From Gemmatimonadota bacterium (GTDB taxonomy: Bacteria; Gemmatimonadota; Gemmatimonadetes; Longimicrobiales; RSA9): a stretch of DNA of 35,152 nucleotides. The stretch spans positions 1 through 35,152 of the forward strand of contig JBDLIA010000028.1 in NCBI GenBank assembly GCA_039715185.1, given 5' to 3'. This document shows, in pieces, positions 8,438 to 16,096 of the stretch. The translations under genes were made by a program, and so were the position numbers. Numbering within the stretch: the first letter of the stretch is position 1; the number at the start of each line of letters is the position of its first letter. A model generated the notes under the pieces. That model saw only the letters and a program-made list of their open reading frames with translations, ran no database searches and was not told the DNA's origin.

Positions 8438-9444
8438 ACGTGAAGAAGGCGCCACCGCTTCAGCCGATACTCCCCAACGTGTGGCACGCTGCGAGACGCG
8501 CCCGAGTCTACTCGTACCGGCTCCTCCACCGCGACAGGGGTGGCGATCCCGAGCGCGCCGTGGCGATATTCGGTTCGGGGCGAGGCGGTACGACATGGCT
8601 CGGAAGCTTGATCGCGAGCGGCCTCGGAGCCCGAATCGTATTCGAACCGTTCCACCCCAGCTGCGTGCCGCGGGGCAGTCGCTTCGGTCTTCATCCGTAT
8701 CGGCGCCCGGACGAGCCGGACGACGAACTGCTGGACTTCTGCCAAAGGGCTTTCGGCGGCCTGATCAACACCACCTGGGTGAATCGGCAGCCGACAGTGC
8801 TCCGCCCCGACGGCCGCGTCGTGAAGTGCGTCAGGGCGAACCTGCTCGTCGGGTGGTTGCGCGAATGGCTACCCGAGGTCCCCAAGGTCATGATCGTGCG
8901 ACACCCCGCGGCGGTCGTACTCTCGCGGATGGAGGCCGGCTGGAAGTCGTCGATGGACTTCGAGGCGCTGTTGGCTGACGAGCACCTGGTCGAGGATCAT
9001 CTTCGCGAGCAGGCGGACTGGGCCCGGGCCCTGGCGACGGACGAGGAACGCCACGCTTTCGCGTGGGCCGTGCACCATCTCGTCCCGCTCGCGCGAGGCC
9101 TCGGTGACGGGATCGAGTTGGTCTTCTACGAGGATCTCGTGCGCACCCCGGACGACGAGTTGAGGAGGATCTTCAGGGGCATCGGGCGGGCGCCGAGCGG
9201 TTCCGAGCGAAACCAGGTATCGACTCCGTCCTTCACGTCTCACGGGGACAGCGCGGTAGTTGCTGGATCCGACAAGCTGCACCGCTGGGAGAGCCGGCTC
9301 GGCGCTACGCAAGTGCGGCGAATACTGGACGTGGTTGAGCGCTTTCAGTTGGACTGGCTTTATGGGGCCGGAGTGCTTCCGTCCGATTCGGCCAGACGCC
9401 GGCTGGCCTACCCGGGGACGGCGGCGGAGCGCGGGGAAGCTTGA
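8434..9444 (+). CDS. PAPS-dependent sulfotransferase
   Basis: A 336-residue protein. The 5'-phosphosulfate binding loop FGSGRGGTTWLGSLI lies at about residues 46-60, and the 3'-phosphate binding segment VIVRHPAAVVLSR follows near 155-167. IELVFYEDLVRTPDDELRRIF is the usual late helix of this family. The enzyme should move sulfate from PAPS to a hydroxyl or amino group, here most likely on the glycan built by this cluster. The GTG start has AGGAGGAG six bases upstream and overlaps the GT4 stop. A stop/TTG overlap (TTGA) links it to the GT2 gene. No PAPS synthesis genes are visible in the window. Confidence 0.85.
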   Translation: MNVKKAPPLQPILPNVWHAARRARVYSYRLLHRDRGGDPERAVAIFGSGRGGTTWLGSLIASGLGARIVFEPFHPSCVPRGSRFGLHPYRRPDEPDDELLDFCQRAFGGLINTTWVNRQPTVLRPDGRVVKCVRANLLVGWLREWLPEVPKVMIVRHPAAVVLSRMEAGWKSSMDFEALLADEHLVEDHLREQADWARALATDEERHAFAWAVHHLVPLARGLGDGIELVFYEDLVRTPDDELRRIFRGIGRAPSGSERNQVSTPSFTSHGDSAVVAGSDKLHRWESRLGATQVRRILDVVERFQLDWLYGAGVLPSDSARRRLAYPGTAAERGEA

Positions 9445-10328
9445 GTTTCGGCAAGCCCGTGGCGGACGACCTGTCGGTGGTCATCCCCACCGTCGGTCGA
9501 CCGATCCTCCTCGAGTCGTTGCGACGGATCGCCGCCGGCGATGTCCTGCCGAAGGTGGTGGTGGTAGCCGATCAGAGCGGCGGATCCTATCCGTATGAGC
9601 AGTGGGTCGAGGAACTCGGTGTCAAGGGACTCACCGTGGATATCGCGGACGATCCCGGCACGGGGCGGTCCTCGGCGCTGAACCGGGGACTCGCTCGGGT
9701 GACGGGCCGCTTTGCCGGGATCACCGACGACGACTGCTTCGCCGAGCCCACGTGGATCGCCGCGTTAACGGCGCGCCTTAGGGCCGAGCCGGATGCGATC
9801 GTATCCGGCCGGGTAGAGTCGGTCGGAGAGGAGCCGAACGTGGATACCGCTACCTCCGGCGCCGAAAGGCGGGCCACACGACCGTCTCTGACGTTCGACC
9901 CGCTGGCCGGCGGCAACGTGGCTTTCTCCCTGGACACGTACCGGCGCGTCGGCCCGTTCGACGAGCATCCGTCGCTGCGGGCGGCCGAGGACGGTGACTG
10001 GGCCTACCGGGCGTTGCGGCGCGGAGTGCAGATCGTGTACGCGCCCGAGGTCGCTGTAGCCCACGCGTCGTGGCGCGATGAGGACGAACGCCGGGACCGT
10101 TACCGCGCCTACGCGCTGAGTCAGGCCGGCTTTTACGGCAAGCACATTCGGCGCGGAGACGTGTTCATCGCGCTCCGAGCCGGTGTCAATACCGCGCGGG
10201 CCGCTCGGCGCTGGGTGCGGGGTGTGGTAGGCCGGGATCCGGAGATGCGCGCGCACGGCTCGGCCTTCATGCGCTACCTGATTCCAGGAGTGCTCGCTGG
10301 ACTCGGGCGCTCCCCGCGCGACGCATGA
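9441..10328 (+). CDS. Glycosyltransferase family 2 (GT-A fold)
   Basis: A 295-residue GT2 enzyme. The nucleotide-binding start LSVVIPTVGRPILLESLRRI is near residue 11, DDPGTGRSSALNRGLA follows, and the metal-binding DxD region is FAGITDDDCFAEPTWI. A later EDGDWAYRALRRG segment supplies the catalytic-base region of the inverting fold (ED). The start is read as a TTG that overlaps the sulfotransferase stop (TTGA); a GTG at 9459 is an alternative that keeps the first strand. It ends in an ATGA overlap with a second GT2 gene. It probably adds a sugar at the cytoplasmic face; specificity cannot be told. Confidence 0.88.
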   Translation: MSFGKPVADDLSVVIPTVGRPILLESLRRIAAGDVLPKVVVVADQSGGSYPYEQWVEELGVKGLTVDIADDPGTGRSSALNRGLARVTGRFAGITDDDCFAEPTWIAALTARLRAEPDAIVSGRVESVGEEPNVDTATSGAERRATRPSLTFDPLAGGNVAFSLDTYRRVGPFDEHPSLRAAEDGDWAYRALRRGVQIVYAPEVAVAHASWRDEDERRDRYRAYALSQAGFYGKHIRRGDVFIALRAGVNTARAARRWVRGVVGRDPEMRAHGSAFMRYLIPGVLAGLGRSPRDA

Positions 10329-11287
10329 TCGACAGCTCGCGCGAGCCCGAAGCGACCGCCCCGCCGGCTCCGACTCCCCGAGAGCCGAGCATCGCGGTCA
10401 TTCTGCTGACCTACGATCAGCCCGACGACCTGTTCGCGTGCCTGGACAGTCTGCTGGCGCTGGAACAGGAGCCGCCCTTCCGCCTTCTGGTCTGGGAGAA
10501 CGGGACGGGTATCGACACAGCTGGGGAGATGGCGCGCCGGTACCCATCGGCGCGTTACGAGCTTGCCGGTGAAAACCTGGGCGTCGCCGGGGGGCGCAAC
10601 TCGGCTGCGCGGCTTGCGACCGAGCTCTGGGCCCCGACGCACCTGCTGTTCCTCGACAACGACATGGTGGTCGAGAAGGGCTTCGTTCGGGAGCTTGCCC
10701 GCGCCTTCCGGGACGACCCCGCGCTCGCCCAGGCGCAGGCCAAGCTGCGCATGATGACCGAACCGTCGATTCTCAACGACGGCGGCGGTTGCGACGTCCG
10801 GTTCTGGCTGGGGCGTACCCGCCCCGTCGGCATCGGCGAGGAGGACCGGGGCCAGTACGACAGCGTGCGTCCCTGCGTAGCGGCGGGCGGCGCTACCCTG
10901 ACGAGGCGCGCCGTCTTCGAAGCACTGGGCGGCTTCGACACGACGTTCAACCCCTACGGACCCGAGGATCTCGACTTTTCGCTGCGCGTGCGGGAGGCGG
11001 GCCACGAATCGCTCTTCGTCCCTACCGCGGTAGCGTACCACAAGTACAACCGCACCTACGTCGGAAAGTCCTATACCGCCGCATATGCTAGGGGCAAGGC
11101 GCGCAACTGGTTTCGCCTGATGCGAAGGCACGCTTCAGCTCTGGATTGGCTGGGCTTTCTCGCCATCGGGGCGCCCCTCGGTCTCGCTCGCGCCGGGATC
11201 AGGGAGATCCGGCGCGGCAACGCCCGCGCCATCGGCGGGCTACTGAGGGGGGCGTTGGACGCGGTGTGGGGTCGGGTCAGGCCTTGA
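10325..11287 (+). CDS. Glycosyltransferase family 2 (GT-A fold), rhamnosyltransferase-like
   Basis: A 320-residue GT2 enzyme. It opens with IAVILLTYDQPDDLFACLDSL after a proline-rich leader. AGENLGVAGGRNSAAR and LLFLDNDMVVEKGF carry the DxD-like metal site. AGGATLTRRAVFEALGGFD and PYGPEDLDFSLRVREAG are the typical acceptor/catalytic-base region (ED). The pattern NLGVAGGRN recalls the dTDP-rhamnosyl transferase type, but the donor is not certain. The C-terminus has a short hydrophobic stretch (LDWLGFLAIGAPLGLARAGI) that may attach it to the membrane. It is the last gene of the plus-strand operon; the next gene on the other strand ends 137 bases away. Confidence 0.88.
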   Translation: MIDSSREPEATAPPAPTPREPSIAVILLTYDQPDDLFACLDSLLALEQEPPFRLLVWENGTGIDTAGEMARRYPSARYELAGENLGVAGGRNSAARLATELWAPTHLLFLDNDMVVEKGFVRELARAFRDDPALAQAQAKLRMMTEPSILNDGGGCDVRFWLGRTRPVGIGEEDRGQYDSVRPCVAAGGATLTRRAVFEALGGFDTTFNPYGPEDLDFSLRVREAGHESLFVPTAVAYHKYNRTYVGKSYTAAYARGKARNWFRLMRRHASALDWLGFLAIGAPLGLARAGIREIRRGNARAIGGLLRGALDAVWGRVRP

Positions 11288-11353
11288 TAGGCAAACGCCG
11301 TTCGCTTCAAGTAGAACCTCCTCAGTCGCCGCCACACCGGCCCTCGGCGCAGC

Positions 11354-11383
11354 CACCAGCGGTCAGCGCGCACCGCGCTGGTG
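11354..11383. terminator. Inverted repeat between convergent operons, possible terminator
   Basis: CACCAGCG (11354-11361) pairs with CGCTGGTG (11376-11383) around a 14-base loop, in the 137-base gap between the converging GT2 and wzt genes. Its place suits a two-way transcription end, but there is no T-run on either side, so classical intrinsic termination is doubtful. The rest of 11288-11424 shows no gene. Confidence 0.35.
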
Positions 11384-11424
11384 ACATCGGGCCGCCGGGG
11401 CGTCTGCAACCCGCGCTCTCTCGC

Positions 11425-12744
11425 TCAATCCGCTGCGGTGGTGCTCGTGCTGGACGCTCCGTGACCGGCTCCCGGTCCAGACGCCTCCTGAACGGCAACC
11501 GAATAGCGCGCTGAAACGACCCCCTCACGCGGCGCCCCTCCCCTCGGCAGAGGCGCAACCCCGCCCTCGACCTCGACCTGGAACGCGACGTCGACGGCGT
11601 CGATCGCGCGCCCCGCCTCGTCGCCTAGCCAGAGTCCGCCCTGGTAGATGCCCGGCCTCAGGTGCAGCCTCTCCAGAGCAACGCGCACTGTGTTGCGACC
11701 GGCCCGGAGCCTCAGGTCTGCGGCGTCCAGGTTGAGCAAGCAGGTGCCGCCGGGAGGAGATAGCGTCAGCGAGAGGCTACGCGCGGTGAGGGGCTCGGAA
11801 GCCTCCACGAGGATTTCGAACTCCAGCGGCCTATCGGGGGCAACGCCTCCGTCACCGGGCTTGCCGAACCGGACGGCGCCGAAACGCGCCTGCCCCGAAC
11901 CGCGCCGCGGCGCCGTATCAAGCTCGATCCACCTGCCCGTCGAGGAGGTGGTGCCATCGGGGACGTACTGGGCGACCACCTCCTCGGTCGAGCCGATGGC
12001 GCTGATGCGGCCGTGATCCAGAAGCACGCAGCGGTCGCAGAGGCGCCGGATCGCGCGCAGGTCGTGACTTACCACGAGCACAGTACGGCCCAGATCCGTG
12101 GTGAGGTCGTGCATGCGGGCGATGCAGCGGCGCTGGAACGCGTCATCGCCCACGGCCAGTACCTCGTCGACCACGAGGATATCGGGTTCGAGGTGGGCGG
12201 CCACCGAAAAGGCGAGTCGCAGGTACATGCCGCTCGAGTAGAACTTCACGGGGGTGTCGATGTAGCGGTCTATGCCCGCGAAGGCGACGATCTCGTCGAA
12301 CTTGTCGAGGATCTCGCTACGCTTCATGCCGAGCACCGCGCCGTTGAGGAAGACGTTCTCCCTTCCGGTGAGCTCGGAGTGGAAACCTGCGCCTACCTCG
12401 AGCAGCGACCCGACCCTGCCGCGGACCTCCCCGCGCCCCTCCGTGGGAGCGGTGACGCGGGAGAGGACCTTCAGCAGGGTGCTCTTCCCTGCCCCGTTGC
12501 TGCCGATGATGCCGACGGCCTCACCCTCGACGACATCGAAGCTGACGTCCCGGAGCGCCCAGATCACGTCGGTGGATGAAGCGCCGTCGCCAGAGATCAC
12601 CCGCCTCGCCCACGCCGTCGTATTGCGACCGGCGGCGGCGATCTGGTCGCGCAGTGTGTTGTGTCGACCCTTCAGCTTACCGGTCCGGTAGCGCTTGCCC
12701 AGACCGAAAGCGCGGATCGCGTATCGGGTGCCTTCAGACGACAT
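11425..12744 (-). CDS. wzt: ABC transporter ATPase for polysaccharide export, Wzt type with C-terminal extension
   Basis: From the ATG at 12744 the protein is 439 residues. Walker A GSNGAGKST is at 81-89, the signature YSSGM at 169-173, Walker B DILVVDE at 188-194 and the switch His in VVSHDLR at about 227. GSLLEVGAGFHSELTGREN after Walker A is characteristic of KpsT/Wzt ATPases. Residues from about 285 on form a beta-rich domain (FEILVEASEPLTARSL) matching the position of the Wzt carbohydrate-binding domain, which in known systems recognises the finished glycan end. It powers export of lipid-linked glycan across the inner membrane with Wzm. A GTG at 12765 would add seven residues; the ATG has GGGG upstream and an 11-base overlap with wzm. 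Confidence 0.92.
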   Translation of the reverse strand: MSSEGTRYAIRAFGLGKRYRTGKLKGRHNTLRDQIAAAGRNTTAWARRVISGDGASSTDVIWALRDVSFDVVEGEAVGIIGSNGAGKSTLLKVLSRVTAPTEGRGEVRGRVGSLLEVGAGFHSELTGRENVFLNGAVLGMKRSEILDKFDEIVAFAGIDRYIDTPVKFYSSGMYLRLAFSVAAHLEPDILVVDEVLAVGDDAFQRRCIARMHDLTTDLGRTVLVVSHDLRAIRRLCDRCVLLDHGRISAIGSTEEVVAQYVPDGTTSSTGRWIELDTAPRRGSGQARFGAVRFGKPGDGGVAPDRPLEFEILVEASEPLTARSLSLTLSPPGGTCLLNLDAADLRLRAGRNTVRVALERLHLRPGIYQGGLWLGDEAGRAIDAVDVAFQVEVEGGVAPLPRGGAPREGVVSARYSVAVQEASGPGAGHGASSTSTTAAD

Positions 12745-13618
12745 CGGCGAACCCCGCTTCCACACGCCTGAAGTAGAAGGCCCCGGTCACGAACAGCAGC
12801 AGCGCTACCAACGCCGAGGCCAGGACCAGACCGGGGGGAGCCGAGTCCGTCCCCAGAAGCGTCCAGCGAAAGCCCTCGACCACGCCCGCCATGGGGTTGA
12901 GGCCATACAGGGTGCGCCAGGGCTCTTCGAGCAGGCTGCTTGGATATGCGATCGGAGTGATGAAGAGCCATGCCTGAACGGCGAACGGCAGCGCGTGCCG
13001 GATATCTCGGTAGCGCACGTTCAGGGCGGACAGCCAGAAGCCCACTCCCAAAGCGGTGACCGTCGCGAGGAGAAGAAGCGCGGGTATCCAGACCACGTTC
13101 CCAGTCGGGGCTATCCCGTAGTAGGCCATCATCGCGATCAGCACGAGGAAGGCGATCGCGAAGTCCACCAGGCCCGCCAGCACGGCCGCTATCGGCACGG
13201 TCAGCCGCGGAAAATAGACCTTCGTGATCAAGTCTCGGTTGGACACCAGACTGTTGGCCGACTGGACAAGGCCCGTAGCGAAGAAGCTCCAGGGAACCAG
13301 CGCAACGAAGCTGAAGATGGGATATGGCACTCCGTCGGAGGGCACTCGTGCGAGACGGCCGAAGAAGATGCTGAACACGACCATCGTGAAAAAAGGCTGC
13401 AGCACAGCCCAAGACGCCCCGAGAAGGGTCTGCTTGTAGCGGACCTTTATGTCGCGCCAGACGAAGAAAAACAGCAATTCCCGGTAGCGCCACAGCGAGG
13501 CGAGGTCCAGCGGCATCCACCTCCGCGGCGGACGGATCACCTCCACGTGGAGCGACTCGCGACCTGCCGCCCGATCCGGCTGCGCAGCCACCGAAGCGTC
13601 CAGGTGTGAAACGCTCAT
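12734..13618 (-). CDS. wzm: ABC transporter permease for polysaccharide export, Wzm type
   Basis: A 294-residue ABC-2 type permease. A cytoplasmic N-terminus of about 45 residues leads into LLFFFVWRDIKVRYKQTLLG, the amphipathic segment seen in Wzm/TagG permeases. About six hydrophobic helices follow, such as LLGASWAVLQPFFTMVVFSIFF, AVLAGLVDFAIAFLVLIAMM, and LVLASALVALLLFVTGAFYF near the end. LNPMAGVVEGFRW before the last helix is another family hallmark. It forms the membrane channel with the Wzt ATPase encoded next, with which its end overlaps by 11 bases. Its start overlaps the acyltransferase stop (ATGA). The glycan exported is probably the product of the converging operon. Confidence 0.92.
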   Translation of the reverse strand: MSVSHLDASVAAQPDRAAGRESLHVEVIRPPRRWMPLDLASLWRYRELLFFFVWRDIKVRYKQTLLGASWAVLQPFFTMVVFSIFFGRLARVPSDGVPYPIFSFVALVPWSFFATGLVQSANSLVSNRDLITKVYFPRLTVPIAAVLAGLVDFAIAFLVLIAMMAYYGIAPTGNVVWIPALLLLATVTALGVGFWLSALNVRYRDIRHALPFAVQAWLFITPIAYPSSLLEEPWRTLYGLNPMAGVVEGFRWTLLGTDSAPPGLVLASALVALLLFVTGAFYFRRVEAGFADVV

Positions 13619-14472
13619 CGGGGCAACTCCCCCGCGACCTCCGGCCCTTCGGCGGCCGCCTCGCGCTCAGTCCCCACATTCCGGTGGCGGACGACCCGCG
13701 CGGGCACGCCCACCGCTACGGCCCCGGGTGGCACGTCCTCGCGCACCAGCGAGCCCGCGCCGATCACAGCGTTCGCGCCGATCGTCACCCCGTCGAGCAC
13801 CGTCACGCGCGCCCCCAGCCAGGCCCCATCGCCGATCGTAATGCCCCTCGACAGGCGCGCCTGGTGGAGAATGGGGGTGTCCAGATCAGCGAACGCGTGC
13901 TCGCCTGCGATGACTGCGGTGTAGGGGCCGATGGAGACGTTCGAGCCGACCGTGATGTGGCTACCGGTGCGCAGGTAGCAGTTGGGCCCCATGGACACGA
14001 AGTCACCGAACTCGATCGACGCGTCCGTGCCGCTCAGGATGCTGTTGCGGCCGATGAGCACGTCGCTGCCCAGGCGCACGCGGGCGTTCGGCCCGCTGCC
14101 CTTGGCGTCCAGCACGGCGCCCTCGTCGAGCGTCACGTTGTCGCCCACGCGGATGCGTCCGGGGCAGCGGAGGGTGACGTTGCGCCCCACGAGGAGGTTG
14201 CGCCCGGCTCCCTCGAGCAGGTGCGGCAGCAGCGCCTTGCGGAGAGCGAGGCCGAAACCGCCGGGCACCGGCCCCAGCATGGCCACGACGGCCTCGTAGG
14301 CGATCAGCGCGCCAAGCGACGTGCTGCCGACGAACATCGCCTGATACTTGGCCAGCGCCGACGCCCCCTCGCCCTTGAGGTGCTCGATGAGCGGCGTCGC
14401 GGCGTCGCTCGCCGGCGCGAGGCGCCCCTCGGCTTCGCCGCCCCCCTGCCCCTCTCGCGGGTCAGCTTCCAT
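13615..14472 (-). CDS. Left-handed beta-helix (hexapeptide repeat) acyltransferase
   Basis: A 285-residue protein. The N-terminal 80 residues include a hydrophobic segment (MFVGSTSLGALIAYEAVVAM). After about residue 90 there are many hexapeptide turns such as VGRNVTLRCPGRIRVGDNVT, IGRNSILSG and VGSNVSIGPYTAVIAG, ending with the family signature IGANAVIGAGSLVREDVPPG. The His in AGEHAFAD is in a place that suits the catalytic His of O-acetyltransferases. Relatives move acetyl or other acyl groups from acyl-CoA to sugars. Overlaps with the flavoprotein upstream (11 bases) and wzm downstream (4 bases) tie it to export, so acetylation of the exported glycan is a fair inference. Confidence 0.88.
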   Translation of the reverse strand: MEADPREGQGGGEAEGRLAPASDAATPLIEHLKGEGASALAKYQAMFVGSTSLGALIAYEAVVAMLGPVPGGFGLALRKALLPHLLEGAGRNLLVGRNVTLRCPGRIRVGDNVTLDEGAVLDAKGSGPNARVRLGSDVLIGRNSILSGTDASIEFGDFVSMGPNCYLRTGSHITVGSNVSIGPYTAVIAGEHAFADLDTPILHQARLSRGITIGDGAWLGARVTVLDGVTIGANAVIGAGSLVREDVPPGAVAVGVPARVVRHRNVGTEREAAAEGPEVAGELPR

Positions 14473-16096
14473 CGTCGTCTCCCACCCGTCCCATGACCTG
14501 CGCGATGACGCCGTGGTCGCCGCGCGCCAGCGCCAGCGCGGCGGCGGCGAGTTCCTCCGCCCTGTCGTCCACGAGCGCTCGCGGCCCGAGCTCGGTGCGC
14601 CGGTACAGCAGATCGTCCACGGTGCGGCCCATTTCGTGCCGGGCCGCGTGCACGAGCTGCCCGAAGATAACAGGCGCTCCCGCCACCACGCGCCTGTCCC
14701 AATCCCTCACCTCGCGCATGGCCGTGACTACCGCGGCGGCACCCGAACCGTAGCAGCGCAACAGGTGGTCGCGCACGTCCGGCGCGAGCGCCACGCCGGC
14801 GGCGGCCTCGACAGCGTCGGCGCGCCCGGGTTCGGCCGGCTCGCCTCCCGGCAGCGGAAGGTACGAATCGGCGGGGCGCAGGTCGGCGCCCCGCAGCTCA
14901 CGGCACAGCGCGTCCACAACGGACTCCGCCAGCTTGCGCGCGTAGCTGAATCGAACGCTCACCACGCTGACCAACCCCGCCGCGCCGTCGGCCGCGTGAT
15001 CACGCACGAGCGGACGACGCAGCAGCCGCACCCGGCCGGGGTCGCCAGCCGCCGCGGGGAGGAGTCCCGCGTGCGTAAGCAGCACGTCCTCGGCGCGCAC
15101 GCGCGGTCCGTCCCACGCTGCGTTGGCCTCTGCCAGGAGCGGCGTCGGGTCCTGTGAGGCGGGGTCGAACGCCTCGGGGGCGCCGTCGAAGGGATAGTGG
15201 CCCGTGCCCAGAATCGTGCGCCCGCGCCAGGGTACGAACAGGAGCTGCCGGGCCGCGCCGTTCCAGCGGCTGCGCAGAGCGAAAGCGACGCGGTAGCCCA
15301 GGTCCGGCAGCACCACGTTCAGCGCCAACGAATGCCGCACGCGGCGCGCGGGAGCCCCCCGCAGGCGACCGCTGAGCGACCGCGCGGTAGCCCCGGTGGC
15401 GACGACCACCCGGCGCGCCCCGATCTCCCACGTCCCGCCGTCGAGGGTGTCGCGCAGGCGAGCGCCGCGAATCGAACCGTCGGGGGACCGCAGCAGCTCT
15501 TCGAGCTGGGCGTGGTTGGCCGCCCGCGCCCCGGCCGCCACGGCCGCTTGGACCAGCGCCAAGACCAGCCGGGCGCCGGAGTACATCTGTCCTTCGTGCC
15601 AAAGCGCGGCGCCGGTCAGCCCGTCCCCGGGCAGGTCCGCCACGTGCGCGCGGGCCTGATCGCGGGTGAGCATCCGCCAGCCGGGGAACGGCCTGTCGCG
15701 CGCGCGGACGGGCGACAGGGCGGCGGCCGCGCTGAGCGCGACGCGCAGCGCCAGCCGGCCCTGGCTCGGACCGCGGTAGGTGGGGAGGAGAAAGGGGAGC
15801 GGGTCGACGAGGTGCGGCGCCATGCGCGCCCAGCCGGCCTGTTCGCGGGCCCCGGACCGAACCGCGCCGACGGCGAGGCGGCGCAAATCGCGCAGGCCTC
15901 CGTGAAGTATTTTCAGGCTGTTCGCCGACGTACCCGCGCCGAAATCGGCGCGTTCGACCAGCGCCGTGGACAGTCCGCGGAGCACCGCGTCGCGCGCTAT
16001 GCAAGCGCCGGTGACCCCGCCGCCGACGACCAGCAGGTCGAATTCCTCCCCGGAGAAGCCCTCGCTGAGTGCTCGCACGGGGAGACTATCCGTCAA
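14462..16096 (-). CDS. GlpD-family FAD-dependent oxidoreductase
   Basis: From a TTG at 16096 the protein is 544 residues, near the usual GlpD size. The FAD loop VVGGGVTGACIARDAVLRG begins near residue 23. DFGAGTSANSLKILHGGLRDL, the flavin contact region, is at about 51-71. RQLLFVPWRGRTILGTGHYP follows in mid-protein, and the C-terminal helical domain includes GRTVDDLLYRRTELG, a strong GlpD trait. Aerobic glycerol-3-phosphate dehydrogenase passes electrons to quinone. One point differs: where GlpD has a GGKLTTYRK-like motif, this protein reads VRFSYARKLAE, so the substrate may not be glycerol-3-phosphate. It overlaps both neighbours. A GTG at 16078 is an alternative start. Confidence 0.82.
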   Translation of the reverse strand: MTDSLPVRALSEGFSGEEFDLLVVGGGVTGACIARDAVLRGLSTALVERADFGAGTSANSLKILHGGLRDLRRLAVGAVRSGAREQAGWARMAPHLVDPLPFLLPTYRGPSQGRLALRVALSAAAALSPVRARDRPFPGWRMLTRDQARAHVADLPGDGLTGAALWHEGQMYSGARLVLALVQAAVAAGARAANHAQLEELLRSPDGSIRGARLRDTLDGGTWEIGARRVVVATGATARSLSGRLRGAPARRVRHSLALNVVLPDLGYRVAFALRSRWNGAARQLLFVPWRGRTILGTGHYPFDGAPEAFDPASQDPTPLLAEANAAWDGPRVRAEDVLLTHAGLLPAAAGDPGRVRLLRRPLVRDHAADGAAGLVSVVSVRFSYARKLAESVVDALCRELRGADLRPADSYLPLPGGEPAEPGRADAVEAAAGVALAPDVRDHLLRCYGSGAAAVVTAMREVRDWDRRVVAGAPVIFGQLVHAARHEMGRTVDDLLYRRTELGPRALVDDRAEELAAAALALARGDHGVIAQVMGRVGDDDGS

